7,452 bases of DNA, taken from Lachnoclostridium sp. UBA3320 (GTDB taxonomy: Bacteria > Bacillota > Clostridia > Lachnospirales > Lachnospiraceae). Under the pieces are notes generated by a model. It made no database searches. It had not been told where the DNA came from and saw only the letters and a list, made by a program, of their open reading frames with translations. This document shows, one piece after another, positions 1 to 5,632 of the stretch. Each line of letters starts with the position of its first letter. The first letter of the stretch is position 1. Position numbers and translations under genes: made by a program. Location of the stretch: the NCBI GenBank assembly GCA_002361175.1, contig DESG01000021.1:1-7452 (forward strand), written 5' to 3'.

Positions 1-17
1 TGCTTAAGTTCGCGCCT

Positions 18-1340
18 ATGGGGATGGATATAGAAGAAACATGTGCATTTTGTGGACGAACTATCAGGCAAGTGGAACAAATAGTTAGAAGTCCTGTAAA
101 TGATGGAATTTATATCTGTGAGAAGTGTGCCCAAATAGCAATTTCAGTATTTAATGGAGAAATAAATAAAAAGTCAGCCAAAAACCTAAGAAAACACTGG
201 GAAAGCCTCCCAGATATAAAAATTATAAAAAGAAAATCAAGATGGGATGATGTTGTATTTGCTTTAACTCCTAGACAGATACATCACGAACTGAATAGAT
301 ATATTGTTGGTCAGGAACATGCTAAAAAAGTTCTATCAGTTGCCATCTATAATCATAATAAAAGACTTCATGATGAAACAGGTTTAATTAAAAAATCTAA
401 TATTTTAATTGCAGGACCAAGTGGTTGTGGTAAAACCCTGCTTGCAAGAACATTAGCCAAGATACTTGATGTTCCATTTGTTATTGCTGATGCGACCAGT
501 TTAACAGAAGCTGGGTATGTTGGTGACGATGTTGAAATATGTATACAACAATTAATAGCAGCAGCTGATGGGGATATTGAATGGGCACAGAAAGGCATAG
601 TATATATAGATGAAATTGATAAAATTGCCAGGACAGGGGAAAATAGGAGTATTACAAGAGATGTATCAGGACAAGGTGTCCAGGAAAGCCTTCTGAAATT
701 AATCGAAGGCTGCACTGTATCTGTTCCACTAACAGATAGGAGAAAACATCCACAAGGCAATAATGTGCAATTTGACACATCAAATGTGTTGTTTATATGT
801 GGTGGTGCATTTGAAGGATTATTTGATACAAAAAGAAAAACTGTTGTAGGATTTAATACAGAGCAGCCTAAAATAGAAGATAATAAAAAAGATGCAAATA
901 AGGAATTGACATCTGAGGCACTCAAGAAATATGGAATTATGCCAGAATTAATAGGAAGACTTCACATCAAATGTGCCTTAACTGGATTAACAGAAAATGA
1001 TCTTGTCCATGTTTTGACCAAACCTGAAGATGCGATAACAAAAGAATACCAGACATTGTTTAAACAGGATGGGGTGGATTTAATTTATGAAGAAGAAGCA
1101 CTTCATGAAATAGCGAAACATGCTATTGAAAAGAAAACTGGAGCAAGAGGACTAAGGAGCATCTTAGAAGATGTAATGTTGGATGCCATGTACACTATCC
1201 CAGATAAAAAAGATAACATATCAAAATGCATAATCACTAAAGAATCTATACAAACAAATAAACCAAGAATCATAAAAAAAAGACAAAAAAGAAAAAATAC
1301 TGCCACTGCTGCCCAAACTAACACTGGAACAGGCCAATAA
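18..1340 (+). CDS. clpX: ClpX-type AAA+ unfoldase, divergent copy
   Basis: ATP-dependent unfoldase of the ClpX family, which as a hexamer recognises proteins, threads them through its pore and usually feeds ClpP. Order of domains over 440 residues: N-terminal zinc-binding domain with C9/C12 and C34/C37; Walker A GPSGCGKT at 133-140; pore-1 loop GYVG at 166-169; Walker B with IDEID at 197-201; RKH-type pore loop RRKHP at 241-245; sensor 1 near N256; arginine finger in PELIGRL (R314); sensor 2 GARGLR at 375-380. The ClpP-docking loop reads VGF (277-279) where IGF or LGF is usual, so ClpP binding is plausible. The C-terminal tail (from about 415) is strongly basic, then Thr/Ala/Gln-rich. Length is near the family norm. 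No clpP, tig or lon is adjacent, so this is probably an accessory copy. The start is uncertain: ATG at 18 and 24 lack a ribosome binding site and the frame is open to the window edge, so the true start may lie upstream. Confidence 0.93.
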   Translation: MGMDIEETCAFCGRTIRQVEQIVRSPVNDGIYICEKCAQIAISVFNGEINKKSAKNLRKHWESLPDIKIIKRKSRWDDVVFALTPRQIHHELNRYIVGQEHAKKVLSVAIYNHNKRLHDETGLIKKSNILIAGPSGCGKTLLARTLAKILDVPFVIADATSLTEAGYVGDDVEICIQQLIAAADGDIEWAQKGIVYIDEIDKIARTGENRSITRDVSGQGVQESLLKLIEGCTVSVPLTDRRKHPQGNNVQFDTSNVLFICGGAFEGLFDTKRKTVVGFNTEQPKIEDNKKDANKELTSEALKKYGIMPELIGRLHIKCALTGLTENDLVHVLTKPEDAITKEYQTLFKQDGVDLIYEEEALHEIAKHAIEKKTGARGLRSILEDVMLDAMYTIPDKKDNISKCIITKESIQTNKPRIIKKRQKRKNTATAAQTNTGTGQ

Positions 1341-1351
1341 CAATTTTAGCC

Positions 1352-1371
1352 AAAAAATTGCAATTTTTTTT
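1352..1371 (+). terminator. AT palindrome plus T-run after clpX
   Basis: AAAAAATTG followed at once by CAATTTTTT is a perfect 18-base palindrome (1352-1369) with the T-run continuing to 1371, starting 11 bases after the clpX stop. It has no loop and a weak AT stem, so it could be an inefficient terminator or a protein-binding site. Its place right after the stop and its T-run favour termination. Confidence 0.4.
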
Positions 1372-1393
1372 CTTCTATAAATAAATGTTCTAA

Positions 1394-1423
1394 AAAGTCC
1401 TGACAGATAATTGCCAGGACTTT
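1394..1423 (-). terminator. Rho-independent terminator between converging genes
   Basis: Nine-base inverted repeat AAAGTCCTG (1394-1402) and CAGGACTTT (1415-1423) with a 12-base loop. Read on the minus strand the stem is followed by a run of five T, so it fits best as the terminator of the minus-strand MazF-like gene, about 50 bases past its stop. It may also work weakly for clpX from the other side. Confidence 0.7.
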
Positions 1424-1470
1424 CTGAATGCATATAACATTATTCGGTTTTATGTTGGTTGTTCCATATA

Positions 1471-1803
1471 TCACAATCCTAAATATGATTTAATTTCCTG
1501 CTTTATCTGTTTGCCATAAGCAGTCCCTCTGATACTTCCGATTTTTACCAGAAGCTGGGGTTGGTCCAAAGTTGTTATTTGTTCAATAACTGCAATGTTT
1601 TTTTCGCACATTCCATAATCACCAATATACACATAACTCATCAATTTATCCTGTTCTGCAGCATCAATAATTGGCACAATGGTGACAACTGATGAACTTT
1701 TGTTAGAATTATTGGCTGATACCACCAGAACAGTCTGCTTTTCATGATGTAAATTACCTGTTACATTCTTATTGGCAATGTAAATATCTCCATATCTGCA
1801 CAT
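1471..1803 (-). CDS. Solitary MazF/PemK-fold toxin-like protein
   Basis: Protein of 110 residues with the MazF/PemK layout: N-terminal RYGDIYIA strand (3-10), a TVLVVSANNSNKSS segment (24-37) that aligns with the family's RPVLVIxNDxxNKxS, VVTIVPI (39-45), and a C-terminal IEQITTLD...KIGSI stretch (73-91) matching the family's LEQIRTID...KIG. Known members are ribosome-independent mRNA endonucleases encoded with an antitoxin. Here the usual arginine of RPV appears to be Q23 and the usual catalytic Thr appears to be V39, so nuclease activity is doubtful. The start is chosen at ATG 1803 because GGAGGT lies 7 bases upstream; a longer reading to 1929 would overlap the preceding gene and is unlikely. 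No MazE-like antitoxin is present: the upstream gene in the operon is Cys-rich copy A. Fold assignment is fairly sure; function is not. Confidence 0.85.
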   Translation of the reverse strand: MCRYGDIYIANKNVTGNLHHEKQTVLVVSANNSNKSSSVVTIVPIIDAAEQDKLMSYVYIGDYGMCEKNIAVIEQITTLDQPQLLVKIGSIRGTAYGKQIKQEIKSYLGL

Positions 1804-1836
1804 TTTAAGTACCTCCATTTTTGAAATTCTTAATTC

Positions 1837-1850
1837 ATCATAAATATGAT
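1837..1850. promoter_or_regulatory. Palindrome in the copy A to MazF-like gap
   Basis: ATCATA-AA-TATGAT is a perfect inverted repeat in the 76-base gap between Cys-rich copy A and the MazF-like gene, about 25 bases upstream of the latter's ribosome binding site. Related ATCATATTTA strings occur near 5511 and 6505. It could be an operator or simply an AT-rich chance palindrome. Confidence 0.3.
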
Positions 1851-1879
1851 TTTTTTTAAGATAAAAATTTCCAAGGTTT

Positions 1880-2080
1880 CTATAATGGCTCATTATCCAG
1901 TTCAAATGGAAGTTTCTCCTCTTCTTCATTTATAGTTTCCCTTTCTACATGTTTATCCAAAACTTCTAATATATCACTTACATCACAATATTCTGCCTCT
2001 GAACAAGAATAGGGTGAGCATCTGCAGCAGTGTTTCATTATTACACTTGCAATTTCATCATATTCATTATTATTAACCAA
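1880..2080 (-). CDS. Small Cys-rich protein, copy A (5' end damaged)
   Basis: Unrecognised 66-residue acidic protein. It has a Cys cluster CCxC-x4-C-x5-C (C18, C19, C21, C26, C32), probably metal-binding, and an acidic run ending in KLPFE (56-60). It is clearly paralogous to the gene at 2686-2940: EYDEI versus EYEDI, the Cys cluster, CDV, VERETI versus MERNEI, and the LPF ending all align. The only start in this frame is TTG at 2080, 13 bases from the ribosome binding site GGAGG. The ATG at 2085, ideally 8 bases from GGAGG, is one base out of frame and gives a 14-codon dead end. Adding one T to the TTTT after that ATG would restore an N-terminus equal in length to copy B. The gene is therefore slightly broken, recoded, or affected by a sequence error. 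It precedes the MazF-like gene by 76 bases and is probably cotranscribed with it. Confidence 0.7.
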   Translation of the reverse strand: MVNNNEYDEIASVIMKHCCRCSPYSCSEAEYCDVSDILEVLDKHVERETINEEEEKLPFELDNEPL

Positions 2081-2113
2081 AACATAATATCATCCTCCAT
2101 CTTCATTGTGATG

Positions 2114-2131
2114 TTGCCAGTTACATGGCAA
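2114..2131 (-). promoter_or_regulatory. Leader hairpin upstream of copy A
   Basis: TTGCCA-gttaca-TGGCAA is a perfect six-base inverted repeat, about 15 bases upstream of the ribosome binding site of copy A on the minus strand. It could be an operator or an RNA hairpin in the leader. No counterpart was seen upstream of copy B. Confidence 0.35.
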
Positions 2132-2154
2132 TCCTGTCAAATAATCATCTAAGT

Positions 2155-2173
2155 TTAATATGATAAATTTTTT
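2155..2173. repeat. 19-base block shared upstream of copies A and B, unit 1
   Basis: TTAATATGATAAATTTTTT lies about 75 bases upstream of copy A and matches 18 of 19 bases with 2984-3002, upstream of copy B. A further agaaaaatYtct match follows in both, offset by about 12 bases. This fits a duplication that included promoter DNA, or a common regulatory site. Confidence 0.6.
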
Positions 2174-2296
2174 GATAACGACTAATATTTTTCAGAAAAA
2201 TTTCTATCTAAAAATTTACTTAACCAAAATCCATCATTAGACTAAATATGGGAGTGGAATAAAGTCATTATCCAATTATTTTAATTCATTACATCC

Positions 2297-2328
2297 ATCA
2301 TTTTAAAAACAAGAAAAAATAAAATGAT
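2297..2328 (+). promoter_or_regulatory. Hairpin abutting the ribosome binding site of the 68-aa gene
   Basis: ATCATTTTA (2297-2305) and TAAAATGAT (2320-2328) form a nine-base AT stem with a 14-base loop. It ends one base before GGAGG (2330-2334), so folding would sit against the ribosome binding site. This is a possible translational control element, though the stem is weak. Confidence 0.35.
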
Positions 2329-2341
2329 TGGAGGATAAATA

Positions 2342-2548
2342 ATGTCACAACTGAAACTAAAAGACATTGGGATGGATTCTATGGAAATTTTGTACTATGA
2401 ACGACAAGCAAAAAGAAAAAAGGCTTATATATCAAAAAGAAGGAAATTAACCCAAACCAAAGAAAAACCTACCAGAAACTCAAAAATAGAACAGAATTTT
2501 GATGCATTTGACATAAATCCAAGAAAATCCCTTTATAATATGTGTTAA
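2342..2548 (+). CDS. Small basic hypothetical protein
   Basis: Unrecognised 68-residue protein. It opens with SQLKLKDIGMDSMEI, followed by a highly basic stretch from about 22 to 45 (RQAKRKK, SKRRK, KEK), and ends in NMC. No membrane segment, signal peptide or known motif is visible; the charge would suit nucleic-acid binding, but that is inference. The start is well supported: GGAGG at 2330-2334 is 7 bases before ATG 2342. The gene stands alone, transcribed away from copy A, and is followed within a few bases by a strong hairpin terminator, which supports its being a real transcription unit. Confidence 0.65.
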   Translation: MSQLKLKDIGMDSMEILYYERQAKRKKAYISKRRKLTQTKEKPTRNSKIEQNFDAFDINPRKSLYNMC

Positions 2549-2552
2549 ATTG

Positions 2553-2604
2553 AAACAACTATGTGTCAACCTGAATATATCCATCAGATGACACATAGTT
2601 GTTT
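2553..2604 (+). terminator. Long-stem terminator after the 68-aa gene
   Basis: Perfect 16-base arms AAACAACTATGTGTCA (2553-2568) and its complement at 2589-2604, with an inner CTGA/TCAG pairing (2571-2574 with 2584-2587) extending the stem. The T-run continues to 2607. It begins 5 bases after the stop of the 68-aa gene and may also stop transcription coming from copy B on the other strand. Confidence 0.9.
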
Positions 2605-2685
2605 TTTGCTTATACCCAGAAAGCCCTCTTCTGTTTGCTTTAGGTGCTTTTTCTTCACTTTCTCAGATGTATATCTTCTCCATTG

Positions 2686-2940
2686 TCACACCTTGAATGG
2701 AAGTTTATCTTCATCACAGCTTATATCAACTTCTCTACTTGAGCATTCTATGCCAGGTTCTTTTTCAAACTTTATTTCATTTCTTTCCATATGATCCCAT
2801 AAGATTTCACAAATCATTTGAACATCACACTCTATTTCAGCACAGTGCGCATTTCGGTCAGCACAAGGACAACAGTATCCTGAAATCATACCAACAATAT
2901 CCTCATATTCTTTTCTGGTTATCGTAAACACAATATTCAT
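2686..2940 (-). CDS. Small Cys-rich protein, copy B
   Basis: Unrecognised 84-residue acidic protein, paralog of copy A. Cys cluster CCPC-x6-C-x4-C (C23, C24, C26, C33, C38) with further Cys at 44, 66 and 75; helical middle (ICEILWDHMERNEI); acidic C-terminal part closing with DEDKLPFKV. The Cys spacing suggests a small metal-binding fold. ATG 2940 has GGGG directly against it, which is too close. GTG at 2931 lies 9 bases from the same GGGG and corresponds by alignment to the ATG of copy A, so the real product may be 81 residues starting at 2931. Unlike copy A, no MazF-like gene follows it. It stands alone, divergent from the HD-domain operon. Confidence 0.75.
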   Translation of the reverse strand: MNIVFTITRKEYEDIVGMISGYCCPCADRNAHCAEIECDVQMICEILWDHMERNEIKFEKEPGIECSSREVDISCDEDKLPFKV

Positions 2941-2983
2941 CCCCTTTTCACTATATTACAACTATGTCACTGGTTATCTGTTT

Positions 2984-3002
2984 TTAATATGGTAAATTTT
3001 TT
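2984..3002. repeat. 19-base block shared upstream of copies A and B, unit 2
   Basis: TTAATATGGTAAATTTTTT lies about 45 bases upstream of copy B and is the near-identical partner of 2155-2173, with one mismatch. The rest of the 2941-3230 stretch holds no gene that can be supported: the longest minus-strand frame there lacks a ribosome binding site. Confidence 0.6.
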
Positions 3003-3231
3003 AGTTACATAGAAAAATCTCTCAAAAAAGTTTATATTAATAGAAGAACTTTCAAACTTTATCCCTGAGTCCATTATAAAACTATATATCTGAAGATTTG
3101 ATTTAACGACACAGAAATTCAAGTTAAAGGATACTGACTGTCCATTAAGAGAAAATTCTTCTATAAATGTGACCCGATCCACACCCTGCATAGCCAGCAA
3201 AAAAATGGAATGCAAAAGAAAAAACGAAGAA

Positions 3232-3260
3232 TTTAAAAAATTCCATAGCTATCTTATGAT
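3232..3260 (+). promoter_or_regulatory. Candidate promoter for the HD/TIGR04076 operon
   Basis: A -35-like TTTAAA (3232-3237) and a -10-like TATGAT (3255-3260) are separated by 17 bases. This would start transcription around 3267, leaving a leader of about 45 bases before ATG 3311. It is one of the better sigma-A-like pairs in the window, but AT-rich DNA gives such matches by chance. Confidence 0.4.
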
Positions 3261-3310
3261 AATTGTGGTACGATAAAAGCAGAGAATTTAAAATCCAGGC
3301 AGGTGATACT

Positions 3311-3847
3311 ATGGATAACAAAAGTAAATTATTAGATTGCTTATATAAAAATATGATAGCATATTTTGCAGGAGACCCAAAAAGGATACATCACTTTATT
3401 AAAGTCCACAGTTTTGCAAAACTAATTGCACAAAATGAAAACCTGGCAGATGAACAGCTTCTTATTTTAGAAGCAGCAGCTTATGTCCATGATATAGGTA
3501 TCAAACCTTCAGAGCAGATACATGGAAAGTGCAATGGCAAACTCCAGGAGCAGTATGGACCTCCAGAAGCAGAAACAATGTTGCAGACTTGTGGTTTTTC
3601 AGAACAACAGATTAAACGAATTTCTTATCTTGTTGGGCATCACCATACCTATACAGGCATAGATGGGATTGATTACCAGATTCTGGTTGAGGCTGATTTT
3701 CTTGTAAACCTCTATGAAGATAACTGTAAAAAAGAAACAATACAGCACACATACCAGAAAATTTTCAAGACAAAAACAGGAAGAAGTATATGCAGGACAA
3801 TGTTTGGCATTGATATAACTGTTCCAGAAAGTCCAAAAACTATATAA
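3311..3847 (+). CDS. HD-domain phosphohydrolase family protein
   Basis: Protein of 178 residues with the metal-binding layout of the HD superfamily: H28 in RIHHFIKV, the H60-D61 doublet in AAAYVHDIGI, a histidine group H110-H112 in VGHHHTY, and D129 in VEADFLVNLYED. HD proteins are metal-dependent phosphohydrolases acting on nucleotides or other phosphoesters; the substrate here is unknown. The SCNG-like region (KCNGK near 73-77, then EQYGPPEAE) is typical of a small clostridial HD subgroup. ATG 3311 is preferred because AGGTGAT sits just upstream; an in-frame TTG at 3263 has no ribosome binding site. It is followed after 13 bases by a TIGR04076-type gene, a pairing that suggests shared function. 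All metal ligands are present, so it should be active. Confidence 0.9.
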   Translation: MDNKSKLLDCLYKNMIAYFAGDPKRIHHFIKVHSFAKLIAQNENLADEQLLILEAAAYVHDIGIKPSEQIHGKCNGKLQEQYGPPEAETMLQTCGFSEQQIKRISYLVGHHHTYTGIDGIDYQILVEADFLVNLYEDNCKKETIQHTYQKIFKTKTGRSICRTMFGIDITVPESPKTI

Positions 3848-3860
3848 AGGTGGTAGAAAT

Positions 3861-4253
3861 ATGAAACATAAAGTAAAAGTAACTGTCATAGACAAAAAAT
3901 TGTATCCAGAATTACAACACCAGTATTGTGCCAACCCTGCTTCTGGAGCTTGTCCTTGTTATAATGTCGGTGATGAATTTGTTTTCTATCGTGATGATAA
4001 GAGGGATGACTTCTGGCATATGGGATTAGATACACTTGTCAAAACAAATGCAAATCCAGATACCATTGCAGGAGGTCCTAAAATGCCTTTCTGTTCCGAA
4101 GCGTGGGATGCCATTGCACGATATATCTATACAGGTTTGCAGGGAGGTTCTATCATGAAGGACTGGATGAAAGATGAAAATACAATGATTACCTGCTGTT
4201 CTGATGGGACAAGGCCAGTGATTTTCAAAATAGAACGAATTGACTATGAATAA
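3861..4253 (+). CDS. TIGR04076 family protein
   Basis: Protein of 130 residues matching the TIGR04076 pattern: an N-terminal KVKVTVID strand, CANPASGACPCYNVGDEF (23-40) resembling the family's GPCPxFKxGxEF, a central FCSEAWDAIARYIY (77-90) matching the family's FCxWAWxDI, and the highly characteristic C-terminal MKDENTMITCCSDGTRP (104-120) followed by VIFKIERID. Its biochemical role is unknown. Seven Cys, including the CC pair at 112-113, suggest metal or redox chemistry. The ribosome binding site AAGGTGG is 7 bases from ATG 3861. It lies 13 bases downstream of the HD-domain gene, forming a two-gene operon that ends at the hairpin at 4317-4346. Confidence 0.9.
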   Translation: MKHKVKVTVIDKKLYPELQHQYCANPASGACPCYNVGDEFVFYRDDKRDDFWHMGLDTLVKTNANPDTIAGGPKMPFCSEAWDAIARYIYTGLQGGSIMKDWMKDENTMITCCSDGTRPVIFKIERIDYE

Positions 4254-4316
4254 CAGTATGACATCTTCTATTATCTGCAACTAATATAATGAAAAAACAG
4301 AATAACCAGCCAGCAT

Positions 4317-4352
4317 CAGAGCATATTTTTCCAACTATATGCTCTGCTTTTT
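4317..4352 (+). terminator. Terminator of the HD/TIGR04076 operon
   Basis: Ten-base arms CAGAGCATAT (4317-4326) and ATATGCTCTG (4337-4346) with a 10-base loop, then C and TTTTT (4348-4352). It lies about 65 bases after the stop of the TIGR04076-type gene. From here to 4550 I see no gene: the only long frame is on the minus strand, runs into this hairpin and has no convincing start. Confidence 0.85.
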
Positions 4353-4557
4353 ATTCTCAAAATGCCACAAATCAAAGATATTCCTTTTCTTCCATCTATA
4401 AATCTTATATATGAAACTTTACCAAATATAAAAAAGAAAGAATTATGCCCTATATAATATTTAATGCCACATATTTCAAAAACAAAAAAATAAAGGGTAA
4501 ACAGAAGAGGATATCTGTTGGCATTCATTTCTGCAAGATTCCAGTCCATCAAATTAT

Positions 4558-4566
4558 TGATATAAT
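4558..4566 (+). promoter_or_regulatory. Extended -10 promoter candidate for the recombinase
   Basis: TGATATAAT is a full extended -10 element (TGn plus TATAAT) on the strand of the recombinase gene. No good -35 is seen at the right distance. It would give a leader of about 160 bases that covers the candidate recombination site. Confidence 0.35.
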
Positions 4567-4607
4567 CATTTCAAATTATATCTGCATCACTTAATAAGAG
4601 ATTTTTG

Positions 4608-4714
4608 TGTCATAAAAGTAATGTATGTCAAAAAAGTCCTAAAACTGTCTGCTATACCCATTGAAATACGACAGTACAACAGTAATAAAAGTAACGAACA
4701 TTAATTTTGGGACA
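4608..4714. other. Candidate serine-recombinase target region (res-like)
   Basis: Upstream of the recombinase are three TGTC (4608, 4626, 4646) and two GACA (4670, 4711) tetramers. TGTC at 4646 and GACA at 4670-4673 bound exactly 28 bases, the length of resolvase crossover site I. The left half TGTCTGCTATA fits the TGTCYNNTA half-site pattern of Tn3/gamma-delta-type sites. The right half (TGTCGTATT read inward) is weaker and the central dinucleotide is CA, not the usual TA. The 107-base span directly before the gene resembles a res organisation. Inference only. Confidence 0.4.
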
Positions 4715-4734
4715 GGAAGGAGGAGGATAAAAAT

Positions 4735-5445
4735 ATGTGTTTGTATGGTTATTGCAGGATTTCAAAAAAATCACAATCCATTGACAGGCAAGTAAGGAAC
4801 ATAAAAAAAGAATATCCTGGTTCAGTGATTGTCCAAGAGGCATTTACAGGAACGAAGATAAACAGACCTGAATGGAATAAACTGTATAAAAACCTTCAAA
4901 ATGGTGATATAATAATTTTCGACTCGGTCAGTCGTATGTCCAGAAATTCAAAAGAGGGCTTCTCCTTGTATAAGGAATTATTTGAAAAAGGAATATCCCT
5001 TGTGTTTCTAAAGGAACATCATATTGATACAGATGCATACAAAAAAGCCATGCAAGGGATTGTGGATATAAGCATCTGTTCTGGTGATAATGCCACAGAT
5101 GATTTAATTCATGGAATTATGACAGCCATTAATAAATTTATGATGAACAAAGTTGAACAGGATATCTACAAGGCATTTGAACAATCTGAAAAAGAAGTCA
5201 TGGATTTACACCAAAGAACCAAAGAGGGTATTGAAACTGCCAGACTGAATGGTAAGCAAATTGGTCTTCCCAAAGGTACAAAGTTAGTAACTAAAAAGTC
5301 TATCCAAGCAAAAGAACAGATAAAAAAATATAATAAGACCTTTAATGGTTCTTTAAACAACGAAGAAACTTGGAAACTGATTGGTATTTCAAAGACTACA
5401 TTTTACAAATACAAGGAGGAAATGCTTGTAGGTCTACAAACCTGA
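4735..5445 (+). CDS. Serine recombinase (resolvase/invertase family)
   Basis: Protein of 236 residues. The N-terminal catalytic domain opens with YGYCRIS: R8 and S10 align with the conserved Arg and nucleophilic Ser of gamma-delta-type resolvases. IDRQV (16-20), R44 in INRPEW, and SVSRMSR with R67 and R70 (family DRLGR) complete the active-site set. A region near 100-150, longer than in gamma-delta resolvase, precedes the helix-E-like LHQRTKEGIETARLNGKQIG (158-177). The C-terminus has a helix-turn-helix, WKLIGISKTTFYKYK (213-227). It cuts and rejoins DNA at short sites, acting in resolution, inversion or integration. The ribosome binding site AGGAGGAGG lies just before ATG 4735. The extended middle is typical of clostridial recombinase family proteins on plasmids and integrative elements. 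All catalytic residues look intact. A candidate target lies immediately upstream. Confidence 0.93.
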   Translation: MCLYGYCRISKKSQSIDRQVRNIKKEYPGSVIVQEAFTGTKINRPEWNKLYKNLQNGDIIIFDSVSRMSRNSKEGFSLYKELFEKGISLVFLKEHHIDTDAYKKAMQGIVDISICSGDNATDDLIHGIMTAINKFMMNKVEQDIYKAFEQSEKEVMDLHQRTKEGIETARLNGKQIGLPKGTKLVTKKSIQAKEQIKKYNKTFNGSLNNEETWKLIGISKTTFYKYKEEMLVGLQT

Positions 5446-5510
5446 TTACTGTATATAATACCAAAGAATAAGAAACTCCATTATTGGATTGAATATTTAC
5501 TCATTTGGAT

Positions 5511-5528
5511 AAAAATATCATATTTATA
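5511..5528. repeat. 18-base inverted repeat, left copy
   Basis: AAAAATATCATATTTATA is found here on the plus strand and identically on the minus strand at 6505-6522, so the two copies flank the tyrosine-recombinase-like gene in inverted orientation. The inner part, AAATATcATATTT, is itself palindromic. It could be a shared operator or promoter element, or short terminal repeats. Confidence 0.5.
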
Positions 5529-5571
5529 TAGGAGAAGAGAACTTCCTCATCCCCTCTAATCTCTCTCCTGC

Positions 5572-5604
5572 AAAAAACCGATGGCATAACACCATCGGTT
5601 TTTT
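5572..5604. terminator. Bidirectional terminator between the two recombinase genes
   Basis: Thirteen-base arms AAAAAACCGATGG (5572-5584) and CCATCGGTTTTTT (5592-5604) with a 7-base loop. The GC core and the A-run/T-run on the two sides let it stop transcription from both the serine recombinase (+) and the tyrosine-recombinase-like gene (-). It ends 28 bases before the stop of the latter. Confidence 0.92.
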
Positions 5605-5632
5605 AATAAATTCTATTGCCAGACTCATATCA

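Noticed and set aside
1804..1929. N-terminal extension of the MazF-like protein to ATG 1929
   Set aside because: It would overlap copy A by 50 bases, has no family similarity, and the ribosome binding site GGAGGT points to ATG 1803.
2612..2685. Minus-strand open stretch directly after copy B
   Set aside because: About 34 codons without a stop in one frame, but no start with a ribosome binding site, and it runs into the hairpin at 2553-2604.
2967..3215. Minus-strand frame of 82 codons between copy B and the HD-domain operon
   Set aside because: Codon use looks fairly gene-like, but it begins with TTG (first ATG at 3191) without a ribosome binding site, overlaps the shared 19-base block and the control region of copy B, and matches no family I know. 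At most a decayed remnant.
3348..3367. Palindrome AAAATATG-ATAG-CATATTTT
   Set aside because: It lies inside the HD-domain coding region, encoding KNMIAYF, with no sign of a regulatory role; AT-rich coding sequence gives such palindromes by chance.
4316..4552. Minus-strand frame of 78 codons downstream of the TIGR04076-type gene
   Set aside because: It runs into the operon terminator, has no ribosome binding site and has the Phe/Ile/Tyr-rich composition typical of AT-rich noncoding DNA.
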